A stretch of DNA of 64,000 bases from Verrucomicrobiales bacterium (GTDB lineage: Bacteria > Verrucomicrobiota > Verrucomicrobiia > Limisphaerales > UBA9464): positions 62,001 to 126,000 of the forward strand of contig JAIYBC010000028.1 of the NCBI GenBank assembly GCA_027488845.1, written 5' to 3'. The notes below the pieces were generated by a model, which was given only the letters and a program-made list of their open reading frames with translations, was not told the origin of the DNA and ran no database searches. A program made the translations under genes and the position numbers. Positions 30,295-39,390 of this stretch are shown piece by piece. How positions within the stretch are numbered: position 1 is the first letter of the stretch; every line of letters begins with the position of its first letter.

Positions 30295-32649
30295 GTGACC
30301 GATTCCTTCCTCCCCGCATCCGGATCCAGTTGGACAAGAAAGGCGTTTCTCCGCCATCGGACGCTTCTTCTGGGGACGTTGCTCGCCGCGGCACTGATCG
30401 CGGGCATCGGCGGGTGGAGCCTGGGAGCGGTGCGACGGACGCTGGAGGACGGTCTGCGCAGCGAACTCGAAACCGACCTCAAGGCGAACGTCACCGCCTT
30501 GGAACTCTGGATCCAGGGGCAACTGCGCACGGCGAAGCTGCTGGCCAGCGACCCGACCGTCCGCGAACCCGCGAGCGCCGCGCTCCAGCAGTCGCGGACG
30601 TTGGCCCAGCCATCCGCTCCGGGACCCGGACCCGGTGGCGGGACCAATTCGCCGTTCGGCCGGTTTTCCTTCGGACTCGAGGACCGCATCCAACTCGCCG
30701 GCTACGTCTCCGCGGTTCTCGTGGGCACCAACAACCGGGTGGTGGCCAGCACGGGCCGGATGCGGATCCGTCCCGGCACCACGGTTCCCTCGGACCATTC
30801 CGAACTCTACCAGCGCGTGCTCGCGACGGGCGAACCGGCGTTGATCACGCCCTTCAAGCCCATCCGCCCCGCGGGACGCCCTGGACCGGGGGTGTCCGGG
30901 GGACGCGACGGAGGCCTGGGTTGGATGGGACGTGGGGGACCCGGCGGAACCAACGGTCCACCGCCAGGCCCGCCAGGCCCGCCAGGCCCGCCGGGCTTCG
31001 CCGGCGCGGGTGGAACGCGCCCGCGGATCGCTTCGCCTTCCACGAACGCGCCGCGTGGCGAACTGCAGGTGATGCAGGTACTGGCGCCGATCCGGGACGA
31101 CGCGGGACGGATCCAAGGCGTGCTGGCCTTGGTGCTGCGCCCCGAGGCGGAGTTCACACGGGTCCTTTCGGTGGCCCGCACCGGGAAAAGCGGGGAGACC
31201 TTCGCCTTCGATCCCGAAGGACGTCTGCTTTCCCAGAGCCGCTTCGAGGAACCGCTGCGTCAACTCGGCCTGCTCACCAACTCCCCGGGGGTCACGTCTG
31301 CGCTGAACCTCGTCCTCCGCGATCCCGGGCTCGACCTGACCCGCGGAGGAAAGGCGTCGATCGACGAAGCGGACCGGGTCTTGATGACGCTGGTGTCCCA
31401 CGCGATCAACGAGCCGACCGGCGTCAGCGTGGAGCCGACCCGCGACTACCGCGGGGTGCCCGTGGTCGGCGCGTGGCAATGGGTGGAGGAACACCATTTC
31501 GGCGTGGTCACGAAGATCGATGCCGACGAGGCCTTCCGGTCCCTCAGGGTCCTCCGTTGGATCTTCCGGATCCTGCTGCTGTTCGTGGTGCTGGGCGCGG
31601 TGGTCGGGCTCGTGGCCTCGCACGCCGGGTCGGTCTGGCGCCGGCGCTTCGACGAGGCCCAGTTGCGCGCACGCCAACTCGGACAATACACCCTCCTGGA
31701 GCGGATCGGCGAAGGGGCGATGGGTGTCGTGTACCGCGGACGTCACGCGCTGCTGCGCCGCGACACCGCCGTGAAGCTGCTGCTGCCCGACCGCGCCGAC
31801 GAAGGGCTGATCCGGCAGTTCGAGCACGAGGTCCAGCTGACCTGCCGGCTCACCCATCCGAACACCATCCAGGTGTACGACTACGGCCACACCGCGGACG
31901 GCATCTTCTACTACGCGATGGAACTCCTGGAGGGGATGACCTGGGAGGAACTGGTCGACCGTCATGGTCCCGTGCCGCAGGAACGGCTCATCCACCTGCT
32001 CCGGCAGGCGGCCGGCTCGCTCCAGGAAGCCCATGCCGCGGGCCTGATCCACCGGGACATCAAGCCGGGCAACCTGTTCCTCTGCGAACGGGGTGGCATC
32101 CCCGACACGGTGAAGGTGCTCGACTTCGGACTGGTCCGGGAGGTGTCCGCGGGTGCGGGGCCGGACTCGATTCCAGCCCAGGCCGCCCGGTTCCTCGGCA
32201 CGCCGTTGTACATGGCGCCGGAGACGATCCGGACCCCGGGTCACGGCGACGTGTGCACCGACATCTATGCGCTGGGCGCGGTGGCCTACCACCTGGCCAC
32301 CGGCCAGCCGGTGTTCGTCGCCGACAGCGTGGAGGCCACCTGGGATCTGCACCTGACGGCGGAGCCGGTGGCCCTTTGCCGGAAGGTTCCCGGAGCCCTC
32401 GGCCCGGAATTGGAAGGCCTGATCCTGGATTGCCTCGCCAAGGAACCGGCCGGTCGCCCGGGGTCGATGGAGGCCTTCCTGGCTCGCCTGGACGCCTGCC
32501 CTGTGGAGAAGCCCTGGACCCCGGAACGCCAGCGAACCTGGTGGCGACAATACGGGGCCCGAAGCGGAGTCCTCCGCGGAAGCCTGGCGGGGAAGCCGAA
32601 CGCCGCACCGCAAGCTGCCACCATCCGGATCGCGTTGGAGGAACGGTGA
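30295..32649 (+). CDS. membrane Ser/Thr protein kinase with N-terminal extracytoplasmic Cache-like sensor and C-terminal kinase
   Basis: TM1 LLLGTLLAAALIAGIGGWSLGAV, long extracytoplasmic region, TM2 FRILLLFVVLGAVVGLVA, then LGQYTLLERIGEGAMGVVYRGRH, HRDIKPGNLFLCE, DFGLVRE, GTPLYMAPE. Confidence 0.92.
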   Translation: MTDSFLPASGSSWTRKAFLRHRTLLLGTLLAAALIAGIGGWSLGAVRRTLEDGLRSELETDLKANVTALELWIQGQLRTAKLLASDPTVREPASAALQQSRTLAQPSAPGPGPGGGTNSPFGRFSFGLEDRIQLAGYVSAVLVGTNNRVVASTGRMRIRPGTTVPSDHSELYQRVLATGEPALITPFKPIRPAGRPGPGVSGGRDGGLGWMGRGGPGGTNGPPPGPPGPPGPPGFAGAGGTRPRIASPSTNAPRGELQVMQVLAPIRDDAGRIQGVLALVLRPEAEFTRVLSVARTGKSGETFAFDPEGRLLSQSRFEEPLRQLGLLTNSPGVTSALNLVLRDPGLDLTRGGKASIDEADRVLMTLVSHAINEPTGVSVEPTRDYRGVPVVGAWQWVEEHHFGVVTKIDADEAFRSLRVLRWIFRILLLFVVLGAVVGLVASHAGSVWRRRFDEAQLRARQLGQYTLLERIGEGAMGVVYRGRHALLRRDTAVKLLLPDRADEGLIRQFEHEVQLTCRLTHPNTIQVYDYGHTADGIFYYAMELLEGMTWEELVDRHGPVPQERLIHLLRQAAGSLQEAHAAGLIHRDIKPGNLFLCERGGIPDTVKVLDFGLVREVSAGAGPDSIPAQAARFLGTPLYMAPETIRTPGHGDVCTDIYALGAVAYHLATGQPVFVADSVEATWDLHLTAEPVALCRKVPGALGPELEGLILDCLAKEPAGRPGSMEAFLARLDACPVEKPWTPERQRTWWRQYGARSGVLRGSLAGKPNAAPQAATIRIALEER
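30961..30987 (+). repeat. 9-bp tandem repeat ccgccaggc x3 encoding collagen-like Gly-Pro-Pro
   Basis: ccgccaggcccgccaggcccgccaggc encodes part of NGPPPGPPGPPGPPGFAG. Confidence 0.95.
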
Positions 32650-32723
32650 TGTCCTGGAACACACCGCATCCTCCGGCGGCTTTCCTTTTTCCACCGGGCT
32701 CCGTTCAGGGATAGGCTTTGCCC

Positions 32724-33839
32724 ATGATCCGGTTCGGCTCGTTGGAGCTGAAGTCCAACCTCTTCCTGTCGCCGCTCGCCGGCTACACCAACCTGCCCTT
32801 CCGCATCGTCGTGCGGGAGGTCGGCGGCATCGACCTCGCCACCACGGACCTGGTCAACGCCCGCTCCCTGATCGAGCGGAATCCCAAGGCCTTCAAGCTG
32901 GTCGAGACCAACGGCCAGGACCGTCCGCTCGCGGTCCAGCTCTTCGGCGCCGTGCCCGAGGAGATGCGCGACGCCGCCGTGATGCTCCAGGAGTCCGGCG
33001 TGTCGGCCATCGACATCAACATGGGCTGCCCGGTCCGGAAGGTCTGCAAGGTCGGCGGCGGCTCGGCGATGATGACCGACCACGCCCGCACCCAGCATCT
33101 CGTCCGCACCATGGTCGGCGCCCTCCGGATCCCGGTGACGGCGAAGATGCGCCTCGGCTGGGATGACGAGAACATCACCGCGCCGGATCTCGTGCGCGCG
33201 CTGGAGGACGCCGGCATCGCCGGGATCTTCATCCATGGCCGAACCCGTGAACAGGGCTTCACCGGGACCGTGAACCTCGCCGGCATCCGCTCCGTGGTGC
33301 AGGCCGCGCGTCGGATCCCGGTCATCGGCAACGGCGATGTCACCACGCCCGATGCGGCGAAGCGGATGTTCGACGACACCGGCTGCCATGGCGTGAGCGT
33401 GGGTCGCGGGGCGTTCTACGATCCCTGGATCTTCGTCCGCACACGCCGCTATCTCGACACGGGGATCCTCCCGCCCGAACCGTCCTTCGAGGATCGGTTG
33501 GCGGTGATGGGCCGGCACCTCGACCTGATGGTGGAGGTGTTCGGGGAGAAGCACGGCTGCGTGATGTTCCGGAAGGTCGGGCCCTGGTATGCGAAGCGAT
33601 TCGGCCCGGCGAACGAGTTCAGCAAGCGGATCGTCCGTCTGGAGACGCGGGAACAGTACCACGAGATCGTGGGGAACTACCGCGTCTGGCGCCGCCAGTT
33701 CTGCGACGAACACGGCGAACTCACACCGCGTTACCGGATGGCTCCGATGGTCGCCAGCTTCATGCGCGACCCGGACGAACCGGCCAGCCTCCGTCGCGAG
33801 GCGATCCCGGTGCCCAAGGGGCCGGTCGAAGTGTGGTGA
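32724..33839 (+). CDS. tRNA-dihydrouridine synthase (DusB-like)
   Basis: LSPLAGYTNLPFRIVVREVGG; AVQLFGAVPEEM; DINMGCPVRKVCKVGGGSAMM; VTAKMRLGWDDENI; IHGRTREQGFTG; VIGNGDVTTPDAAKRMFDDTGCHGVSVGRGAFYDPWIF. Confidence 0.94.
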   Translation: MIRFGSLELKSNLFLSPLAGYTNLPFRIVVREVGGIDLATTDLVNARSLIERNPKAFKLVETNGQDRPLAVQLFGAVPEEMRDAAVMLQESGVSAIDINMGCPVRKVCKVGGGSAMMTDHARTQHLVRTMVGALRIPVTAKMRLGWDDENITAPDLVRALEDAGIAGIFIHGRTREQGFTGTVNLAGIRSVVQAARRIPVIGNGDVTTPDAAKRMFDDTGCHGVSVGRGAFYDPWIFVRTRRYLDTGILPPEPSFEDRLAVMGRHLDLMVEVFGEKHGCVMFRKVGPWYAKRFGPANEFSKRIVRLETREQYHEIVGNYRVWRRQFCDEHGELTPRYRMAPMVASFMRDPDEPASLRREAIPVPKGPVEVW

Positions 33840-33849
33840 CGCCGGCGGA

Positions 33850-33992
33850 GGCCTCACGCAAAACCGCCAAGACGCCAAGGAAGAGGGGGATGCCTCGGGT
33901 AGCCCGAAAGGGGACTGATCCCCGAACCGTGGCCGGAATCGTCCGGCCCGGATCCCCTGCTCCTTCGCGTCTTGGCGGTTTTGCGTGAGGCC
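33850..33992. repeat. long intergenic inverted repeat, 26-bp perfect arms
   Basis: ggcctcacgcaaaaccgccaagacgc (33850-33875) and its exact reverse complement gcgtcttggcggttttgcgtgaggcc (33967-33992). Confidence 0.95.
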
Positions 33993-34007
33993 GGTCTTCG
34001 CCCCGGC

Positions 34008-34781
34008 TCACTCGCGCTTCCGGGCCACCACCCAGGCGTTGAACAGGCCGTACTTCAGCGGCGTGAGGTTCAACGCGAAGTCGACCACCGCGGGGACCGT
34101 CCGGTCGGTGCAGGCCACTTCCAGCAGTTCACAGCCGTTCCGCTCCAGGAAGAAGCCGAGGTCGAGGGCGTTGGTGCAGACGATGGCGTCGTCGTCCGGC
34201 GTGAACGGCTCCTTGATGATCGGGGTCATCCGTTCGAAACGGACGGCGGACGGCGTCTCCCGCATGCGGCGGCGACGCCCGAGCAGCGCCTGGAGGTTCC
34301 GCCACTTGTTGCCGAGGCCACGCATCCGCGGGTGGTAGTCCCGCCATCCGAGGAAACGGAGGAAGTTCGGACTGCTCAGCACGACCCGTCCGCCCGGAGC
34401 GCAGACCCGCACGGCCTCGCGGACGAAGTCCTCGGGGTCCTGGACGTGCTCGACGACGTTGAGGGCGCCGACGCGTTCGAAGTGGTTGTCCGGATAGGGA
34501 AGCCGGCCGCCGTCGTAGAGAAGGCAGCGGTCGGTGAACGCACGGGTGCGCTCGATGTTGGGGGCCGAGACGTCGACACCATGCGCCTCGAAGCCCTCGC
34601 GGGTGAGCGTGGCGACGACCTGCCCGACGCCGCATCCGATGTCGAGCAGGCGCGCCCCGGCTCGGGACGGTCGGAGCGCACCGGTGAACTTCGCATAGAA
34701 GGCGGCGTCCCAGTTGGCGAGGATGTCCGCGTACGAGACGTCGTCGCGGACGTGGTCGAGATGGCTGGGTTGCGTGGACAT
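34008..34781 (-). CDS. class I SAM-dependent methyltransferase
   Basis: From ATG at 34781: ARLLDIGCGVGQVVATLTREGFEAHGVDVSAPNIERTRAF...FERVGALNVVEHVQDPEDFVREAVRVCAPGGRVVLSSPNF. Confidence 0.92.
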   Translation of the reverse strand: MSTQPSHLDHVRDDVSYADILANWDAAFYAKFTGALRPSRAGARLLDIGCGVGQVVATLTREGFEAHGVDVSAPNIERTRAFTDRCLLYDGGRLPYPDNHFERVGALNVVEHVQDPEDFVREAVRVCAPGGRVVLSSPNFLRFLGWRDYHPRMRGLGNKWRNLQALLGRRRRMRETPSAVRFERMTPIIKEPFTPDDDAIVCTNALDLGFFLERNGCELLEVACTDRTVPAVVDFALNLTPLKYGLFNAWVVARKRE

Positions 34782-34783
34782 GC

Positions 34784-37507
34784 TCACTCCTCGGTGGAGA
34801 CCGGGCCCGCGCGCGCCAGGAGCAGGAGCGAGACGGCACCGGCGGCCATGGCGGCCATGGTGATCCAGAGCGCGGGTCGCGACGGCTGGTAATGCAGTTC
34901 GACGACGTGTTCGCCGGCGGGAACCGCGACGCCGGAGAAGAGGTGGTTGGCCCGGAGCAGCGGAACGGGCTTCCCGTCGACGGTCGCCTTCCAGTCGGGA
35001 TGCCAGCGCTGGACCATCAGCATCACACCCGGCTGGCCGGAGCGCGTCCGCACGACCTGGTCGCGCGGCAGCCAGGATTCGATCGTCGCCTTGGCGGCGG
35101 GATCCGGCGACGACGGCGGCGAGCCGATGTCGTCCGCCAGGATCACCTCCGCCTGCGGATCGAACCGCGGGTCGACGAGCCGGGACAACGCCGTGGCGGT
35201 GTTGGTCTCGGTCTGCCATCGGGTGAAGAACTTCGCCCGCGGCAACGCCCCGGTGAACTCCACCACCGAGTAGCCGCCGCCGGGTTGGACGACGGCGGTG
35301 ATGTCGTCGAGCGTCGGATTCCGGTCGGTTGCGCTGTCGGGCTTGAGCGAGAGCCCGAATTCCAGGCGGTTGCTGAAGCGCCGTTGCTGCGGATCGAACT
35401 GGGCGTTGAGGAATTCCGCGAGCCCTCCGGCACCGACGACGTACCGGGTGTTGGTCAGCTCCCAGAGGCGTCGCATCACCGGGAAGTTCGTCGGTCCCGC
35501 GGCGGCGAGGAGCTGTCGCACCTGCGCGGCCTGGTCCGGCTCGAGATTCGGCAATTCCAGGGCGTAGCCCGCCATCGCCTGGGCCATCCCGGGGTTCGCC
35601 GGCTCGAAGGCCACGAGGAAGTCCTCGTCCAGCTGGGGGACACGGGACATCTGGATGATGTCCAGCGTCTGCACGCGGAACTTCTGGAAGTGGTGTTCCA
35701 GCCACTGGTTCAGGACGGCGGGGAAGGTGCCGTCGCGAGGCCGGGTGAATCCCGCGCGCACGCGCGGCGAGATGCGGGCGGTCATGCGGCCCTCCCAGGC
35801 GTTGGTCCGAAGGAGGTCGATGACGGCGTTGCTCTGGTAGCGGCGTTCGTAGTCGTAGTGCTGCACCCATGGGACGCTGGCACGGTAGAGGTCGGCCGTG
35901 AGCACCACACCCAGCGTCAGCATCGCCGCCTTCTCGCGTCCGGCCCATTGCCCGGCCGCGACTGCGGCGAGGATGGCCCCGTAGGCGGCAAGGAAACCGA
36001 CGCTGATCCAGACCTCGCGGACCGAGAACGCCGCGATCACCGGGGCTTCGGCGGCACCGATCCCGGGCGTGCGGGCCAGCGTCTTGGTGAGGGCTGCGGT
36101 GGAGGAACCGTACACCGTGGCCGCGACCACGCCGCCGACGACGACCAGCATCAGCCCGTTGCGCCAGCCGCGTTCGAAACCCTTCGCTCCACGCCACCAC
36201 GAGCCGATGCGCTCCACGAGCCCGCCGCCCCAAGGGGCGGTCCCGCCGAGATGGTTGCGGCGGAGGCCTTCCAATCCATACCCGAAGAGCACGATCAGCC
36301 CCACGTGCATCGGATGGAGGAACTTCATCGGGATGCGGATCGTGGAGAAGTAGGGCAGCTGGTACAGCAGCCTGTAGAACGGGGCGAAATGGCCGAAGGC
36401 GAACAGGAGCGACAGGAAGGACGCGACGGCCCAGAAGCCGATCAGCCGCCGTTCCCGGGCGTCAAAGGGTTGGCCGGCCTCCCCGGGACGTCCCACTGCG
36501 GCTCGCGCCACGGCCCAGGCCGCCATCAGGAGGACCAGGATGCCGGCATACTCGCCGCCGCCGGAGAAGCGGGGCGGGCTGCCGTCCGAACCGACGTCAC
36601 CCCAGTAGTTGCCGCCCTCCGGGGTGTCCATCCGGTAGCCCTTGATGCCGGGCACTGCGAAACGTGTCACCTCGGCCGGCGGATAGCTCCATCCGGTGGC
36701 GAACTCCCAGCGCTTCTGGCGGGTGGCCTCGTCCTGGGCGGTGCCGGCGACACCCTGGATCTGGGTGCCGACGAGGCTGCTGAGGGCGAGGGCCGAGACG
36801 AGGGCGGACACGGCGACGATCACCGTGAGCTTGGCGGCGGCGGTGGCCAGCGACCGGGGCTTCCCGCCGGTCGAGACCCACTCGTGGAAGAACAGGAAGG
36901 CGGCGAAATAGACGCTCTGGATGGCCCCGGTGTCGGCGCCTTCGACGACGACCAGCCCGATGCAGAGGCCGGCGGGGACGAGCCGAAGCCAGGCGCGTCC
37001 GCCGGCCACGGAACGGCCGACCGCAGCCGCCGCGAGGAGGAAGAACCCCAGGTACACGGCCCGGCCGCCGAGTCCCCAGCAGGCATGGGAGAGGACGTCC
37101 CCGTTCAACGTCGCGGCGACGCCCATCAGACCGGCGACCCAGTGGGAGAACTTCTGGCTCCTTCCGAAGACGTAGGCGGAGAACCCGAAAAACAGGATGG
37201 AGAGCGGTCCGATGAACTTGTTGAAGAAGACCGAGCCGCCCACGAGGAACCAGAGGTGGGTGAAGCTCGGCTGGAGCGGCAGCACCTCCGACCCCACCCA
37301 GTTGGCCTGCACCCAGGCGCCACGCCAGAAATGGCTCCAGCGCAGCTCGGAGAAGGCGTCCATCAGGCCGAACGGGGCGTCGTTGGCGAAGGCGAGCTGC
37401 CCAGGGACGAAGCTTCCGCGGAAGAGGACGGCGACCACCGCCGCCAGCACCGCAAGGCAGACCAGGCCCGCGTTGGTTCGGGTGTTTCCTTCGGTCTTGT
37501 TCTTCAT
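34784..37507 (-). CDS. large polytopic membrane protein, YfhO-like (GT-C-type)
   Basis: 907 aa with many hydrophobic segments; SFTHLWFLVGGSVFFNKFIGPLSILFFGFSAYVFGRS; C-terminal GVMLMVQRWHPDWKATVDGKPVPLLRANHLFSGVAVPAGEHVVELHYQPS as in YfhO. Confidence 0.8.
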   Translation of the reverse strand: MKNKTEGNTRTNAGLVCLAVLAAVVAVLFRGSFVPGQLAFANDAPFGLMDAFSELRWSHFWRGAWVQANWVGSEVLPLQPSFTHLWFLVGGSVFFNKFIGPLSILFFGFSAYVFGRSQKFSHWVAGLMGVAATLNGDVLSHACWGLGGRAVYLGFFLLAAAAVGRSVAGGRAWLRLVPAGLCIGLVVVEGADTGAIQSVYFAAFLFFHEWVSTGGKPRSLATAAAKLTVIVAVSALVSALALSSLVGTQIQGVAGTAQDEATRQKRWEFATGWSYPPAEVTRFAVPGIKGYRMDTPEGGNYWGDVGSDGSPPRFSGGGEYAGILVLLMAAWAVARAAVGRPGEAGQPFDARERRLIGFWAVASFLSLLFAFGHFAPFYRLLYQLPYFSTIRIPMKFLHPMHVGLIVLFGYGLEGLRRNHLGGTAPWGGGLVERIGSWWRGAKGFERGWRNGLMLVVVGGVVAATVYGSSTAALTKTLARTPGIGAAEAPVIAAFSVREVWISVGFLAAYGAILAAVAAGQWAGREKAAMLTLGVVLTADLYRASVPWVQHYDYERRYQSNAVIDLLRTNAWEGRMTARISPRVRAGFTRPRDGTFPAVLNQWLEHHFQKFRVQTLDIIQMSRVPQLDEDFLVAFEPANPGMAQAMAGYALELPNLEPDQAAQVRQLLAAAGPTNFPVMRRLWELTNTRYVVGAGGLAEFLNAQFDPQQRRFSNRLEFGLSLKPDSATDRNPTLDDITAVVQPGGGYSVVEFTGALPRAKFFTRWQTETNTATALSRLVDPRFDPQAEVILADDIGSPPSSPDPAAKATIESWLPRDQVVRTRSGQPGVMLMVQRWHPDWKATVDGKPVPLLRANHLFSGVAVPAGEHVVELHYQPSRPALWITMAAMAAGAVSLLLLARAGPVSTEE

Positions 37508-37526
37508 GGCTTGGAGGATCGGATGA

Positions 37527-38615
37527 TCAGCGGCGCGAGGTGTTCAGCAGACGCAAGGCGACGGCCCGCAGGCTGCGCCAGAGGAGGAGGACCGCCGTGT
37601 GGACGGCGGAGAAGGGCCCGCCTCCGAGCAGCGACTTCCATGCGAGCCGGAGCTCCGGGCGGATGTCGGTGCCCCACAGCTTGGCCTGGAGCAGGATCAT
37701 CAGGCATTGGGCCTGGTATCCCGCGCGGTGGATGGAAGGCGTGTGCCCCGGCCGACGGTAGTGGTGCCGGAAGTCGTGGACGACCAGGTTCGGCCACAGG
37801 AAAACCGAAGGGATCGGACAACCCGAGAGCATCTCCTCGCGGGACACCGGAATGGTGTCGAGGAACCTCTCGTAGGAGGGCTGCTTCGTCATGCTGGCCT
37901 GACCGTTGGAATAGGTCTTCTTCGCCTGATGCACCGAAGGGGGCACCACGATGACCGGCTCGTCCAGGTGCACAAGATCCCGGGCGAGGCTGAGCAACTG
38001 GAAACCGGAGGCGTAGTCCGGGGTGATGTAGCTGAAGACGAAACCCGTGCTGCTCCTCTCCCGGGCCCGGTCGAGGAGATGCCGTGGCGTGCAGGAGGTC
38101 AGGGCCCGCGGGAAGATGTCCCAGTACAGGGGGCTGAATCGGCAGAACTCCTCGACCACGGCCTCGCAGGCAAACCTCCGTTCACGGGGTTCCTCACGCG
38201 GGCTCTCGATGTCCTCGCGCGGTGCGATGACGAACGGGTAGGAGACGAGGCTGTCCGGGTTGCGTGCGCAGACGGACCTCAGGAAGCGCAACGCCTTCGG
38301 CGCAAGCCTCTGCTTGTCCTCGAGGACCAGAACCCATGTGCCACGGGCGGCCTTCAGGGCGTTCTCCCAGTTGTGGTGCATGGAGAGCTGCCCACTGGTC
38401 CGCAGATACCGTATCCGCGGATCGGGATTCGCGGCCACCACGTCCCGTGTCTTCTCCGGGGACTCGTCGTTGTCCGACACCACCAACTCCCAGTCCTTTT
38501 CCGACTGTTCCAGCACCGAACGGATCGCGCCGCCCACGATCTCCGAGCGGTTCCGCGTCGGGAGCAGGATGGAGAAGAAGGGCCCTGCCGAAGGCATCTG
38601 GGGATTCGGCTGCAT
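37527..38615 (-). CDS. glycosyltransferase family 2
   Basis: FFSILLPTRNRSEIVGGAIRSVLEQSEKDWELVVSDNDESPEKTRDVV...HHNWENALKAARGTWVLVLEDK. Confidence 0.92.
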   Translation of the reverse strand: MQPNPQMPSAGPFFSILLPTRNRSEIVGGAIRSVLEQSEKDWELVVSDNDESPEKTRDVVAANPDPRIRYLRTSGQLSMHHNWENALKAARGTWVLVLEDKQRLAPKALRFLRSVCARNPDSLVSYPFVIAPREDIESPREEPRERRFACEAVVEEFCRFSPLYWDIFPRALTSCTPRHLLDRARERSSTGFVFSYITPDYASGFQLLSLARDLVHLDEPVIVVPPSVHQAKKTYSNGQASMTKQPSYERFLDTIPVSREEMLSGCPIPSVFLWPNLVVHDFRHHYRRPGHTPSIHRAGYQAQCLMILLQAKLWGTDIRPELRLAWKSLLGGGPFSAVHTAVLLLWRSLRAVALRLLNTSRR

Positions 38616-38622
38616 GACCCGC

Positions 38623-39390
38623 TCAGCGGAGACGACGCAGGTAGGCGCCCGGCCAATGGGTCAGGTTGCGGGTGAGCCGGCTTTCGTTGAAGGGCCATGC
38701 CGGCTGCTCCAGAAGGAACTCCGGATGCGCGGCGGCGAAGTCCGCGGCCGCGGTGGTCGGGTTGTCGGTGGCCCAACCCGGACGTCCGCGCGGGGCCTGC
38801 TCCAGGTCCTTCATGATGCCGTCGGTCGCCACGATGTACGAACCCGGCGTGACCATGTCGTGATACGCCTCCAGCTCCGCCGCCACATGGGCACGGCTGT
38901 GGTCGGAATCGAGGATCACCAAGACCGTCTCCCCCGGCTTCACCATGTCGCGGACCTTTCCGACCGTCTCCGGCGCGGTCGAGCTTCCGACGACCAGGGT
39001 GATGTACCCGGCCAGCTCGTGGGATTCGATCGCCTCCCGGTTGTGGGGACGGATCTCGATGTCCACGCCGATCACCCGCCCTCGTCCCATGGCCTTGAAG
39101 AACGAGGCGTACATCACCAGCGATCCGCCGTGGGCCACGCCGGTCTCGACGACGACGTCGGGCTTCACTCGGTAGAGCACCTCCTGGATCCGGACGATGT
39201 CCTCGGGAAGCTGGATGACGGGGCGTCCGAACCAGGAGAACGAATACGAGTACTTCTGGTTCCAACCGACCTTGAGCCACTCGTCCGAGATCAGGTCGAA
39301 GGCGCGGTCGGAATAGAGCGGCACGGATTCGACGGCGCCGGCGTCCTCACGGACGAGCGTTCCGGCGGTGGTGTCGATGGTGAGTTTCAT
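38623..39390 (-). CDS. CmcI / cephalosporin hydroxylase family protein (sugar O-methyltransferase-like)
   Basis: GWNQKYSYSFSWFGRPVIQLPEDIVRIQEVLYRVKPDVVVETGVAHGGSLVMYASFFKAMGRGRVIGVDIEIRPHNREAI...VILDSDHSRAHVAAELEAYHDMVTPGSYIVATDGI. Confidence 0.92.
   Translation of the reverse strand: MKLTIDTTAGTLVREDAGAVESVPLYSDRAFDLISDEWLKVGWNQKYSYSFSWFGRPVIQLPEDIVRIQEVLYRVKPDVVVETGVAHGGSLVMYASFFKAMGRGRVIGVDIEIRPHNREAIESHELAGYITLVVGSSTAPETVGKVRDMVKPGETVLVILDSDHSRAHVAAELEAYHDMVTPGSYIVATDGIMKDLEQAPRGRPGWATDNPTTAAADFAAAHPEFLLEQPAWPFNESRLTRNLTHWPGAYLRRLR

Noticed and set aside
34892-37954. 1020-aa plus-strand ORF
   Set aside because: Antisense of the YfhO-like gene; hydrophilic shadow composition.
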